A DNA stretch of 64,000 nucleotides from Boesenbergia rotunda (Eukaryota; Streptophyta; Magnoliopsida; Zingiberales; Zingiberaceae): NCBI GenBank assembly GCA_024364735.1, contig JAGFNQ010001125.1, positions 789,749-853,748 on the forward strand, in the 5' to 3' direction. Position 1 is the stretch's first letter. Every line of letters starts with the position of its first letter. Below are positions 8,969 through 20,664 of this stretch, piece after piece. The notes beneath the pieces were generated by a model, which made no database searches, was not told the origin of the DNA, and saw only the letters and a program-made list of their open reading frames with translations. A program made the position numbers and the translations under genes.

Positions 8969-10400
8969 TTCCAAAATTGGCAGCCCGGTCCATTCTTCCC
9001 TCCGAGCCCCTCCTCTTAGACTCCAGATGACTTCAGCTGCTTTATTGTACTATTGACTGATGTTTGACTTGTGTTTGACTGTGCTGGTCCTCGCTTTGAC
9101 CAATTGACTTCTATGCACTTATCATATCTAATTGCTAGTTGTTTACTTGATGAATTATCTGCTTTTTATCAGTTACTAAGTTAGGGTAGAATAGGACTGC
9201 TCTAATTACATTTTTTTTAAAACTGTTTTATTTTTTGCAAAATTATTTTCTTTATGTATTTAAAATGATTTTCCGACTTAGTTTTTTAAAAATAAAATTA
9301 CCCCCTTCAAAACTAGGGCTTTTTCGCAAATGGACTTAGCCTAGGCCCTAACCCTAGAATTGCATGCACCTATAGATCTAAAAGCCAGCATCTCACAAGC
9401 ACCTTAGGGTACTTTTGATTGATAACCTAGAATGGGTTGAGATGCTTAGGTCTTTGCCTTAATTCAAGATGTTTTAAGTCAGTGCATCTGCAGTAATTGG
9501 GGCACTAAATACCAATTAAACAGTAATCAGGTTAAGTATCAAGCTTAGAAAATCTAACTTGATCAGATCACTTAACTTGACTAACCCTAGCGAAAACTGT
9601 TGTTTATAACAGTTAGTAAGTAGCTGACTGGGTTATACAGGACCCAAAAGAAGAAATTAAAATTGATTTGGTCCAGTTTAAATTTAGAATTGGTTCAGTA
9701 TAGCATCTTAATTTGATTACTCATGTTTTTTTGCTATATTTTTTGATATATGGCAAAGAGGGAGAGATTGGAAAAGAGAGAAAAGAAGGTTTCAACATTA
9801 AATTTCCAAAAACTGTTATCTTTTTTTCAAAAAGCAAAGTTCTTTAAGTACTTAAGGAATTTTTGAAAGTTAATTTTCTAAGTACTTATTCTGAAAATGT
9901 TCTGGAAATTTTAAGGTATAAATTCAAAATTGTACTTGAAAAATATTTCTAAGTATTTAAACTGCTTGAAAAATATTTCTAAGTGTTAAAACTTCAGAAT
10001 AAGTCTAGAAAATTTTCTAAAGTGCAAAAACTAAGTATTTTGGAAATTAATTTCGAAATTACTTGCTTTCAAAAATTATTCTAAGTACTTACTCTAAATG
10101 GTTGGTGAAAATTTTCCTAAGTGTAAAGTTCAAAATTCTTCTGAAAATTTTCCAAGTGCCCAACTCAAAATATTTTTTGGAAAATGTTTTCTAAATTAAA
10201 ATCCTTTTCTTGAAAATTTTCTAAGTATTGAAAACCTGAAAAACGTTTCACTTTTAGACTTAGAAATTTTTTCAAAATCCCCACGAACTTTTGAAAAACT
10301 CAAGGGGAGATTTCTTCCAGGGGGAGAAAATTAAATTTAGGTACCTTACCTACTTATCTGTATGTTTAACTTAACTTTTTGAACTGGGTTATCATAAATC
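8969..10400 (+). other. AT-rich 3' region with degenerate TTTTCTAAGT repeats
   Basis: No gene is seen. From about 9830 to 10280 a loose repeat of 25-40 bp recurs, built from GAAAATTTTC-like palindromes followed by TAAGT. The matching place in the downstream A-like element (about 59240-59560) has the same motif, so it is a family trait. Confidence 0.65.
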
Positions 10401-10414
10401 AAAAAGGGGGAGAT
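10401..10414 (+). promoter_or_regulatory. Polypurine tract
   Basis: AAAAAGGGGGAGAT directly precedes the 3' LTR start TGTTGG. This is the plus-strand primer site of reverse transcription. The same tract stands before the LTR at 59956. Confidence 0.9.
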
Positions 10415-11612
10415 TGTTGGTGCAGACAGCACCTAAGTCAAACCTAGGTTTTGATAATGCCAAAGGGTTCAAGAGTTAAGATGTTATTGTTGTCTAATGT
10501 GTTTACTAAGTGTGCAGGAAGAAGTCCTAGGTACACTAGGCAAGAAGTCCTGGCAAAGGGCTGGGCAAAGAAGACCTGGTCAAGGGGTTGGGCACCGAAG
10601 ACCTGCTCGGAAGGTGGGCACGAAGTCCTGGTCAAGGACTGGGCACGAAGTCCTGGCAAGGGGCTGGGCACCGAAGACCTGCTCGGAAGGTGGGCACGAA
10701 GTCCTGGTCGAGGACTAGGCACGAAGACCTGGTCAGGTGGATCAGGCAAAAGTCCAACCGGAGGAGCCGGTTGGCAAAAGGTAAACTCTCCTGAGAGGAG
10801 TAGGTGAGGATGTGTTCCCCGTCGAGGGAACAGTAGGCGTCGGTTCGACCTAGGGTTCCATTTGGGAGACCCGAAGTCAGAACCAAGACAACTACGGCTG
10901 TAAATATTGACTAATATTCTTGCTTTGGTTGTTTTGGAACTAACCTTGGATGCAGGGACCGAAGGAGTGTGTTTCTGCAGCTCAAAATGCCCCAAAGGAG
11001 AGGGGCAGGCAGCTGGGCTAGGCGCCTGGGAGGTCCCGGGCGCCCAAGGTCAATGCCAAACAAGCAAAGAAGCAAGAATCGCTTCGAAACCATACTGGGC
11101 TAGGCGCCCGGGAGGTCTCGGGCGCCCAAGGTCAAAGCCAAAGAGGTAGTCGATGCAAAATCAACCACGAAGCCAGCGGTCTAAGTCAAGCTGGGCGCCC
11201 AGGAGGTCCCGGGCGCCCCAGTCAGCTCCAGAGGCCGATTCGAAGGGGATAAGCACTGACCGAGCTGCAGATGAAGTTTCTCCGATCTGAAGGCACGTGT
11301 CAGGCGCCCCCAGGAGCACTATAAAAGGGGCTCGCCCCCAAGGCTTCATATACACAACATTCTAACGCCTCTAAGCTTTTCGTTCAAGCGCTCTGCTTTG
11401 GCAAACTCTGATCTCGACATTCCAGCGCCGACGACGACCCTCTGCTCCGAAGTACGATCCACATCAGGGCGTCGGTAACGAAAAGTGTAATTCCTTTATT
11501 TACTGTAATATTTGTGTATTAAAATCTGTAAACCTTTGCGCGATTATAGAATTGCCTGTAGTAAACGGTCAAGGACCGTGGGCCTTGGAGTAGGGGCCTT
11601 GGAGTAGGAGCT
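10415..11612 (+). repeat. 3' LTR of element A, truncated
   Basis: It begins TGTTGGTGCAG and follows the 5' LTR through the minisatellite, the GGGCGCCC cluster, the G-box CACGTG (11294-11299), the TATA box (11320-11326) and ACGGTC-AAG-GACCGT. Near 11575-11612 the phrase ggccttggagtagg is duplicated and the sequence turns into an inverted LTR. About 100 bp of the LTR end is missing. Confidence 0.85.
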
Positions 11613-12861
11613 CTCCAAGGCCCACGGTCGTTGACCGTTTACTGCGGACAATACTATAGTCGCGCAAATAATTACAAGAAGATGTACAGTAGTAGTGCAG
11701 AGAAAGTACAATTAAAAAATTAACTCTTCTTTACCGACGCCCGGTGTAGATTGTTCTTCGGTGCGTAGGGTCGTCGTCGGTGCTAGAATCTCGAGATGGA
11801 AGTTTTCTGGAGCAGAGTGCTTGAGTAGAAGAGTGTATTGGCGTTGGAAGCAGTGATTGTTGAAGCCTTGGGGTCGAGGGGCTTTTTATAGCCTCCCGGG
11901 GCGCCCTGAACGTTGGGGGCGCCCCCCCCCCACGTGTCACCCGATCCAAGCAACTCTCGGTCAGCCCTTATCCCACTCGAATAGGGCTGAGAGTTGACTG
12001 TGGGGGTGCCCGGGACGCTGGGGGAGCCCGGGTTGACTCGATCCGCTGGCTTCTCGGCTGGATAAGTTTTATCCACTTCGTTAGCTTGAGCCAGGGCGCC
12101 CGAGGCATCCGAGGCGCCCGGGAGCACAGGGGCGCCCGGGAGCATGGGGGCACCCCGCCCAGTTAGCTTCCGAAGCGTACTTTTGCTGAACTCATGTTTG
12201 GCTTGTACTTAGGGCGCCCGGGTCCTTCCGGGCGCCCAACCCAGCTGCTACCTCACTCCTTTGAGGCTTTCTGAGCTGCAGACACATGTTCCTTCGGTCC
12301 TGCATCCGGGGTTAGTACCAAACAAGATAGAGCAAATATGTTAGTGAGTCTTACAGCCGTAGCTGTCTTGGTTCTGACTTTGGGTCTCCTATATGGAGCC
12401 CTAGGTCGAGCCGACGCCTATGTTCCCTCGACGGGGAACGCGTCCTCACTTACTCCTCTCAGGAGAATTTACCTTTTGCCAACCGGCTCATCCGGTTGAA
12501 CTTTTGCCCAGCTTTACTCACCAGGTCTTCATGCCCAATCCGCGACCAGGTCTTCATGCCCACCTTCCGAGCAGGTCTTCGGTGCCCAGCCCCCAACCAG
12601 GTCTTAGTGCCCAATTCCTCGAACCAGGTCTTCGGTGCCCAGCCCTCGGCCAGGTCTTAGTGCCCAGTCCACGACCAGGACTTATTGCCCAACCTTATGT
12701 CAGGACTTAGTTGCCCAGCCTTGGGGCTAGGACTTATTGCCTAGATTACCTAGGACTTTCCTACACACTTGAGTAACTTTATTAGATCACAAATGATACT
12801 TAACTTTGAACCATTTGCCAATATCAAAACAAGGTTCGATATGGTGCTTCCTGCACCAACA
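11613..12861 (-). repeat. Inverted LTR joined tail-to-tail, truncated
   Basis: Read on the minus strand from 12861 it starts TGTTGGTGCAGGAAGCACC, passes a minisatellite, a conserved block, GGCGCC palindromes, a G-box (about 11936) and a TATA box (about 11890). It then runs through the GACCGTGGGCCTTGGAG block and stops at the junction. Its start resembles the LTR at 59956 more than those of element A. Its last ~100 bp are absent, as in its partner. Confidence 0.8.
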
Positions 12862-12873
12862 CATTCAACCCTA

Positions 12874-13239
12874 TCAATCAGCATGCTTGAAAAACTGTGC
12901 AGGAATTTCAGAAATTTGAAAATTATTACAATAATTAATTTTTCGTACCTTGATCGGACACTGGTTCTTGTAGTGTCGGTGCTTTTGACATCTAAAGCAC
13001 TGGATATGGCTCTTGTCCCTCTGGACTCCTGGCACTGGTACCTCCTTTGCCACCGGTGGTGACGATCGATTCTTACGAGTAGGACACTGGTTTTTATAGT
13101 GTCCACTCTCCCTGCACTTGAAACATATAATATGAAATTTAAATTTGGACATGAAAACAATACCAGATTCACCCTTGGCTCCCTCTCGATTCCTGGCTTC
13201 CTTGCTCCGTCGGCTGTTAGTCCGGTGAAGAGCTTCCAA
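12874..13239 (-). pseudogene. Gag fragment with two zinc knuckles
   Basis: The 121-codon minus-strand frame holds CFKCRESGHYKNQC and CFRCQKHRHYKNQC, two CCHC zinc knuckles (CX2CX4HX4C) that bind RNA in retroelement Gag proteins. The second keeps all four metal ligands. The frame starts almost at the PBS, so the normal N-terminal Gag core is missing and the element is internally deleted. It stops near the inverted LTR at 12861, so nothing downstream survives. Confidence 0.8.
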
Positions 13240-13251
13240 GCTCTGATACTA
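13240..13251 (-). promoter_or_regulatory. Primer binding site, mutated tRNA-iMet type
   Basis: The minus strand reads AGTATCAGAGCT just after the LTR end, matching TGGTATCAGAGC except for one change. It marks the LTR and Gag fragment as one minus-strand copia element. Confidence 0.75.
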
Positions 13252-13253
13252 CT

Positions 13254-15034
13254 TGTAGGATCGATGCCGTCGATAGAGGGTGGTGAATATCGACTCGAAA
13301 AATTCCTTCGGAAAACTCGTCCTTTGTTCGTTCAAGTCAAAGAGTTAGTGCGCAGCGGAATAATAAAGAACGAAAACAAACAACACACTAAGACTCGCGG
13401 GATTTATTTACTTGGTTCCCGACCCCCACGGTCAGTACGTCCAAGGCCTATATCCTCGGCGTGAGTCCACTATTGGTCTCCTTTCCAGAATTTCTGGAGG
13501 CGTAGAATACCCGTCTTACAGTTCAAGTTTACAACCAAAGAATAAGTAAATTAAGTGCGTAAAATAAAAGCAAACTAAAAAGAAAGTTGAAGATTCGGCC
13601 AATCCGGAAGTCCGAAGTGCAGCGCACTACCTCCTGGAGCCTCCTTGGTCGCAGAGCTTCATCTCTAGCACTTTTTCTTCGCTCAGAATGCTTAGAATGA
13701 TGTAGCAAGTGATGTTCTGAGTTGAGGGGTCGAAGCCCCTTTTATAGTAGTGTCCCGAGCGTCCTAGAGGCCTCTAAGGCACCTCATATGCGGTCAAACC
13801 TGATCCGCAATCGTAAACTTCGCGCAAGGATAAAATTGGCCATCCCAGGCGCCCTGGACCTTCCCAGGTGCCTGGGATGTAGGGCGCCTGACCCTTGAGG
13901 GTGCCTTGAAGCTTGGGGGCGCCTGTATTAACACAGGCGCCCTGGATGCTTCTCCCAGGTGCTATTTCCCCTGCATATGTTCTTCTGTCTTGCCTCCAAC
14001 TCTAGGTACCTGCAAGACAATCAAACACAAGGCAAATATACAAATAATCTTAGCCATAAAGATTGGTTCTGACTTTGGATTTCACCCAAAATCCTAGGTC
14101 GAACCGACGCCTAATGTTCCCTTTCCAGGGGAACACGTCCCCACCTAATCCACACTGGAGAAGTTACGTTTGCCAACCGGAACCTCCGATTGGACATTCG
14201 CTTAGCCTTCGAGAACCTGAATCTCAAGATGGCCGACCTTGACCCATCTCTACTTTTGTTCGCGATCCACGCTCGACTAAGGCTTTTTCCAACCGGGACC
14301 TCCGGCTGGACTTTTGCTCGACCTCCGAGAACTCGGATCTCGAGACGTCCGACCTCGACCCGTCTCTACTATTGTCCGAGAACCCTCGCTCGGCAAAGAC
14401 TCTGTTGCCCGATCCCTAACCAAGACTTAGTGCTGAGTCCCCCAGACCAAGACTTCGTGCCCAGCTTCACTCACCAGGTCTTAGTCCAACCTATCTTCAC
14501 TTGCTAGGACCCAACTTCACTCACTAGGATTTAGTGCCCAGCTTCACTCACCAGGACTTAGTCCAACATAGCTTCACTCGCTAGGACCCAACTTCACTCA
14601 CCAGGATTTAGTGCCCAGCTTCACTCACCAGGACTTAGTCCAACCTAGCTTCCCTTGCTAGGACCCGGCTTCTCTCACCAAGATTTCTTCAATCAAAATC
14701 ACTTCTTTGCTAGTCATCATAATCCTTACTAGACTTCCTCAATCTTTAGATAAATGTAATTCCAAACCTCAAGTCTGATTTGGTTTGATCCCTTGGTCAA
14801 ACTAACCAACCCTGGGTTTTGGTTCACTCTGCCAAACATCAGATCCTGTTTGGCTAACCTTTTGTCAACCTGATCAAGCCTGGGTTTACCCTACCAAACA
14901 TAAGGTCCTATTTGGTTTAACCCTTCATCACTTTGACTAACCCTTACCTTGTCTAACATATATTACTAACTTAAGTATATTGTTAAACATCGAAACACTA
15001 AAGGAAGACATCACTGATGCATCTTGCACCAACA
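13254..15034 (-). repeat. Copia LTR, minus strand (about 1.78 kb)
   Basis: It starts at 15034 with TGTTGGTGCAAG on the minus strand and ends at 13254 with CCTACA before the PBS. It contains tandem cttcactcaccaggactta-type units (14500-14690), GGCGCC sites near 13855-13940 and a C-rich ATTCACC end. It is related to the LTR at 15623-17143 but not identical to it. Confidence 0.8.
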
Positions 15035-15622
15035 GAGCTCACCTCCTTCTTTGGTCGGCGCAAGCAAGAAGAGGAGGATGTTCTTGGTGGCTTTATTTCT
15101 TGGCAGACCATCTCCCACATGACGTCTAAGAAGAGGATAGGAATACGATAGAAGATCAAGAGGTAAAACTAGAGGTATAATCTTGTTTTCATTCTTCTAG
15201 TTTAATTGTTTTCTTATTTTACTTGGACCCCAAATTGAACATAAGAACCAGTGATCCATAAATCGTCATCTATTCCGCGGCTAATCGATAAAGGAGTTAG
15301 ATTGCTTGAACAACAAGTTTATTCAAGCGATCACTCAATTGAATAGCACGATGATGAAGTAGGTCGTTCGGAATGTTTTCTTTCCATCCGGATTAATTCT
15401 AATCAATAGAATTTTAATCCGGGGATATGGAGAGGAACTCCTCCCGCAACGAAACCAACACCTATAATTTTGTGAGATGAATTAAGTTGATTTAGAAAAG
15501 TTAATTTGACTTTGTGTTAGATTCAGGTTTAACAAGTAGTAATTTAAAAGTACATTTCAATAATTGGCTTCAAGGTCTTGGCGAGGCATAGGGGTCTTCT
15601 TGGTTATTGGAGCAACAACTCT
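15035..15622. other. Unassigned spacer with a retroelement scrap
   Basis: I recognise no gene here. The part near 15560-15620 (ggcttcaaggtcttggcgagg) is the inverse of the conserved internal segment at 6841-6870 and 57052-57080, so it is a piece of an A-like interior. The remaining 500 bp match nothing else I can see in the window. Confidence 0.5.
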
Positions 15623-17143
15623 TGTAGGATCGGTGTCGTCGATAGAGGGGGTTGAATATTGACTTTTGCTTTTTTGTCTTCTCGTCATTTGTTTGTTAAA
15701 CTTAATAAAATCGTTAGTAGCATAGCGAAATAAAAGACAATATGGAGCTGACACGCGGGATTTATTTACTTGGTTCCCAACCCCCCAAGGTCAGTACATC
15801 CAAGACCTATCTACTCAGTGTGAGTCCACTACTGGTCTCCTTTTTGAAATATCCAGAGGCAGAGAAAACTCATCTTACAATCAAGTACAATCACAAATAA
15901 GGAAAATAGAACTTTATAACTTATTAACAAGTAAACGGAATGTGGAGAATATCTCAGCCAATTCTGGAAGTTCAGAGTGTCACGCACTTCCTCCTGGAGC
16001 CTCCTTGGTTGTAGAGCATCGCCTTAGCACTTTAACTTTGTAATGAATACGTAGTTGGATGAAGAAATTAATATTTTGAAACCTCGACTCGAATCTCTTT
16101 ATATATATAAGTAACTCAGGCGCCCGTGTGCCTATAAGGGCACCCTCAATGTGATCCTTATCTAATCAACTCGACAAATAGGGAACAGGGGATAAAACCT
16201 GTAGAAAAGGTCCAAAGCACCCGGGACCATGGGGGCACCTAGGACTTGGGGCGTCAGGGAGCCTTTAGGGCGCCCGAGTGATGGGGGCACCCAAGTGACT
16301 CTCGAGCGTCTGAGTCACTCGGGCGCCCGGGAGCCACTCGAGCACCTGGTCCCTTCTAGGCACCTAGAAGTGGTTTCAGGCTACAGTTTGCTTTCCGTTT
16401 TGCTTTTGCTCTCCTTTTTTGCCTCCAGCTTTAGATTCCTGCAAGACAAGCAAACACATAAAGCAAGCAAACATCCTAACTCCAACTTTTTTAAGTCTAC
16501 ATGACATACTAAGCTTTGCTTGAAGTCAACTCTCCAAGACTTTACTACCTTAAGGTTTTCCACTGCCTAGCTTCACTCACCAGGACTTTACCTTACCTAG
16601 CTTCACTCACCAGGACTTTTATCTAGCTTCACTAATTCAGATTTCATGCCCGACCCGCAGTCAGGTCTTCATGCCCAGCTTCACTCATCACGACTTCGTC
16701 CACCTAGCTTCACTCAATAGGACCCAGCTTCATTCACCAGGATTTCGTGCTTGATCATCGACCAGGACTTCGGTGCCCAACCCTCGGCTAGGTCTTCATG
16801 CCTAATTCCTCAAACCAGGACTTTGATGCCCAACCCTCGGCTAGGTCTTCATGCCCAATTCCTCGAACTAGGACTTCATGCCCAGCTTCACTCACCAGGT
16901 CATCGGTGCCTTGATAAGGACTTCTTTGCTAGTCATCTGATACTGACTAGACTTCTCTCTACCAAACATTAAGTCCTATTTAGCTTAGTCCTTAGTCTAA
17001 CTGACTAGATCTAGGTTTAGTCACTCTACCAAACAGGACTTTAATCATCAAGTCCTGTTTGGCTAAACCCTTGGTCAAACTGACTAACCATGGGTGCTTT
17101 ATAAATCACTCTGCCAAACATCCGATCCTGTTTGGCTTAACCT
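15623..17143 (-). repeat. Truncated copia LTR, minus strand
   Basis: It ends at 15623 with CCTACA on the minus strand, preceded by a C-rich ATTCAACCCCC tract. It shares the order of the LTR at 13254-15034: the same phrases near its end, GGCGCC/GGCACC elements (16110-16340), and cttcactcaccaggac units (16560-16900). Its first part is lost at 17143, where a different sequence begins. No PBS follows. Confidence 0.7.
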
Positions 17144-17481
17144 GTCACGCCCCGAGAGAGAGGATCCGCTGGTCCAATATACAATCGGACCGCATCTCCG
17201 TTGTACGACGGATAATTTGGAACATTTATACAACACCACGCAATATATATATAGCCTCAGGCCTCAAATCAAAATAAATAACAATCAATCCCAGCCGGAT
17301 CATATAAAAGTAAATGCATCACTGCAATAAAATCTATAACACTCACTTGAGCTACCCTCTGGGCAGGCACGTAGCAAAATATCACATGAAGTTCAATAGA
17401 GGAATCAAAAATACAAACCATGCATCAAATACAGCACGAGACAAGTTCACGATGAAAACAAATACAGAATAAGGAGTATGT
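17144..17481 (+). other. Fragment resembling a gypsy chromovirus LTR start
   Basis: It begins TGTCACGCCCCGAGAGAG, the kind of start seen in plant chromovirus LTRs. No coding sequence or second copy is present. It is bounded by two copia LTRs, so its full extent is unknown. Confidence 0.4.
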
Positions 17482-18778
17482 TGTTGGTGCAGGCAGCACC
17501 TAAGTCAAACCTGGGTTTTGATAATGGCAAAGGGTTCAGAAGTTAAGATGTTATTGTGATCTAACTTGTTCACTAAGTGTGCAGGAAGAAGTCCTAGGTA
17601 CACTAGGCAAGAAGTCCTGGGGCAAAGAAGTCCTGGTCAAGGACTGGGCAAGAAGACCTGACCGGAAGTCAGGCAAAGAAGTCTTGGTCGAGGACCGGGC
17701 AAGAAGTCCTGGCAGGGGGCTGGGCACCGAAGACCTGACCGGAAGTTGGGCAAGAAGACCTGACCGGAAGTTGGGCAAGAAGACCTGACCGGAAGTTGGG
17801 CAAGAAGACCTGACCGGAAGTTGGGCACGAAGACCTGGTCAAGTGGATTGAGAAAAAGTCCAACCGGAGGAGCCGGTTGGCAAAAGGTAAACTCTCCTGA
17901 GAGGAGTAGGTGAGGACGCGTTCCCCGTCGAGGGAGCAGTAAGCGTCGGTTCGAACTAGGGTTCCATTTGGGAGACCCGAAGTCAGAACTAAGACAGCTA
18001 CGGTTGTAACTAATGTTTGTTATGTTGTGGGACTAACCTTAGTTGCAGGGTCGAAGGACTGATCGACTGCAAGTGAAGGTACTTCACTGGGCTTAGGCGC
18101 CCGAATGGAGACAGGCGCCCATATGGATACGGGCGCCCAAGAGTGAAGGCAAAACCCAAAACATAGCTGCGAAGCCTCTAGACAAAGCCGGATCAGGCAC
18201 CCGTGAGGTCACGGGCGCCCCCATCAGCTCAGGCGCCCAAGTGGAGGTGGATTAGCGCTGATCGAGCCCGCAGATAAGGATTCACGGATCGAAGGGCACG
18301 TGTTAGGCGCCCCCAACGTCACAGGCGCCCGTATGAGCACTATAAAAGGGGGTTCGACCCCAAGGCTTCAACATCCATTCTTTCCAACGCTCCAAACACT
18401 TTCGCTCAAGCGTTGCGCCCCGGCAAAGTTCCATTTCGAGATTCCAGCGCCGTCGATGACCCTCTGCTCCGGAATTCGATCCATCTCGAGCGTCGGTAAA
18501 GTTTTAATTTACGAAAGTGTTGTGACTTAATTTTCCAAATTCTATATCTGTACTTTCAATCTGTATAAATCTTTCCGAATATAGAATTGTCCAAAGTAAA
18601 CAGTCAAGGACCGTGGGCCTTGGAGTAGGAGCCGACCGCGACTCCGAACCAAGTAAAAAATCGACTCGTGTTCTTGTGTCTTGTGTACTTTATTTCTTTC
18701 CGCTGCGTATTTGCTCTTTCTTAGTCCGAAAATTTTATAACGATATTCACCCGCCCTATCGTTTTCTTCGATCCAACA
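17482..18778 (+). repeat. 5' LTR of element B (1297 bp)
   Basis: It runs TGTTGG to CCAACA and is almost the same length as the element A LTR. It has a G-box CACGTG (18297-18302), AGGCGCCCCC, and TATAAAA (18341-18347). ACAGTCAAGGACCGT follows near 18599. The minisatellite (17587-17850) has units with a distinct stem, for example CCTGAC-CGGAA-GTCAGG at 17657-17673. Confidence 0.9.
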
Positions 18779-18780
18779 AG

Positions 18781-18792
18781 TGATATCAGAGT
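18781..18792 (+). promoter_or_regulatory. Primer binding site, element B
   Basis: TGATATCAGAGT, two changes from TGGTATCAGAGC, lies two bases after the LTR end. It is decayed relative to element A. Confidence 0.75.
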
Positions 18793-19008
18793 TGGTGGCT
18801 CAAATCTAGTGCAACCACCAATTTGAGATTATTTTTCGGATTTTATGAAATTTTTAAATTTTTTCCTTCAAATTTTTCTCGTTAATCGAGGTTGGTGGAA
18901 CACCACTCGATCGCTTTTTCTCTATTAATTTTTTATTCCCGCACTACTAATCCAAGACCAAGTCTTGGGACAAAGTTTCCTTATTTTTGTTTTATTTCAG
19001 AAATTATT

Positions 19009-20528
19009 ATGGCCATGCAAGAGGGTTTCAGCACAGCCAGACCACCACTCTTCAGTGGAGAAGACTTCTCCTACTGGAAGAGTCGGATGGCATTCCACCT
19101 GAAAACTCAGGTGGATATGTGGATTATTATCCAATCTGGTCTTGAAATCCCCAAGAACGCTGAAGGAGTGGCACAGCACTACTCAGAATGGGATGCCTCG
19201 CTGAAGAAAAAGATCGAGACTGATGCAAAGGCAACCCAAACACTGCAATGCGGATTAACCAAAGAAGAACTGAACCGGGTGGGTCCCTTCAATAGTGCTA
19301 AAGAACTCTGGAGCAAACTGATTGAACTGCCCGAGAGCACCTCCGACACCAGAATCAGCAAAAGGGACCTACTGCTGAACAGATTGTACACAATCAAAAT
19401 GAACAAAGGCGAGTCAGCAGCACAGCTCCACGCCAGGATCCAGTAGCTGATGAACGGCCTGCACACAATTGGTCACAAAGTAGAAAATCGTGACCTTATC
19501 AGGTATACCTTAAATGTTTTCCCAAGAAATACTCTGTGGGCATCTATGGTAGATGCTTACAAGGTTTCTAGGGATCTTTCTAAAATAAAATTAGATGAAT
19601 TGTTTTCTGAATTAGAGTTACATGAGCAGACTAACTGCACTTTGGTTGAGAAAGGTATTACTTTTCTTACAGGTAAACCCCAAGGTAAGATAACCAAGAA
19701 AAAGCCTCAACCTGCACCGGAGTCTGACTCAAACTCAGACTCAGAAGATAGTGAAGGGGCTTGACCCAAGCTGGTTCGGCTAGCCCGGGACTACTACAAG
19801 GAGCTGAAGCATCAGACCAACAGAAGGAAAGCCAGCCGAAGAAAGGAAGATCCAGCTGAACCTTCAACTTCAAAGACCAAACCAAATGTGACCTGCTACG
19901 AATGCAACAAGAAGGGACACTACAAATTGGAGTGCCCTAATCTAAAGGAGGCCAAGAAGACTCGAAGGAAGAAGGCTCTTCAAGCCACGTGGGACGAATC
20001 TTCCTTCGAAGAAGAAGAAGAGGCCCCACAGTCAAATCTTCTCGCATTGACCGCCTCGGAAATCATCGACACCGGATCGGAATCGGAGCCGGACGACGGA
20101 AGGCTTACAATTTCGGAGAATGGCAAGATAACGGTAAGTGGTTATTCTGAAGTTGAATTATCAAAGTTAATTGCTTACCTATCTCGTAACTTGGCGAAAG
20201 CCAAAATCCGAGTCGAGTCCCTCCGACAAGAAGTAAAACTTCTGAAAAAGGGAGCTGACTCTAGATCCTTGACCAAGAAGGTTCAAGATGGAACCTCTAC
20301 TCAAGTTGAAAAGCTTGAGAAAGAGAACTCCTCCTTGAAAACTCAAGTCAAGGACCTTAGAGCGGCTTTAGAACGATTTACTTCGGGTTCCAAGGGTCTT
20401 GACATGATCCTTAGAAAACAGAAGTCCGTTCTAAATCGATCTGGGTTAGGGTATCGAACCAAGTCGAGACAACGGTCCTACTATGTTGTATTGAACCAAT
20501 CTAGACCCAAAGTTCAAGCATGGGTACC
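19009..20528 (+). pseudogene. Copia Gag of element B, truncated
   Basis: The frame runs from ATG 19009 in one register to the Athila-like insertion. In-frame stops occur only at 19444-19446 (TAG) and 19762-19764 (TGA), so it is less damaged than the element A copy. It has FSGEDFSYWKSRM, the UBN2-type core, a zinc knuckle CYECNKKGHYKLEC, the acidic stretch, and the helical region around VEKLEKENSSLKTQVKDL. The last true codon is near 20528; the frame then runs on into LTR sequence. It has the normal single copy of the 58-bp segment. Confidence 0.85.
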
Positions 20529-20664
20529 TGATAAGTACCATTTTGTTGATTATTTTAGTTGCTAAAATTCATGTTTGACCCATATTTTACTTGCTTAATT
20601 GTAAATTTACCATAGGTTTTAGGACTTCCTCTTATTTTGGACTTAATTGCAAATCTGTACATAT

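Larger units (their letters stand above)
3296..11612 (+). mobile_element. Copia element A: Gag plus accessory ORF, no pol
   Basis: The 5' LTR (3296-4593) is followed by a tRNA-iMet PBS (4596), a Gag ORF, about 1.2 kb of non-coding DNA with its own TATA box, a second ORF (7755-8968), AT-rich DNA, a polypurine tract (PPT; 10401-10414) and a 3' LTR from 10415. No protease, integrase, RT or RNase H motif is seen in any frame between the LTRs, so this is a non-autonomous, SIRE/Maximus-like copia derivative. The 3' LTR lacks its last ~100 bp, where an inverted LTR is joined, so no target duplication can be read. Confidence 0.85.
17482..20528 (+). mobile_element. Copia element B, cut inside Gag
   Basis: This is a second copy of the element A family: 1297-bp 5' LTR, PBS and Gag. 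It is interrupted at 20528, within the Gag C-terminal region, by the Athila-like element. The missing 3' half is not found after 35620, so the far side was lost or rearranged. Confidence 0.85.
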
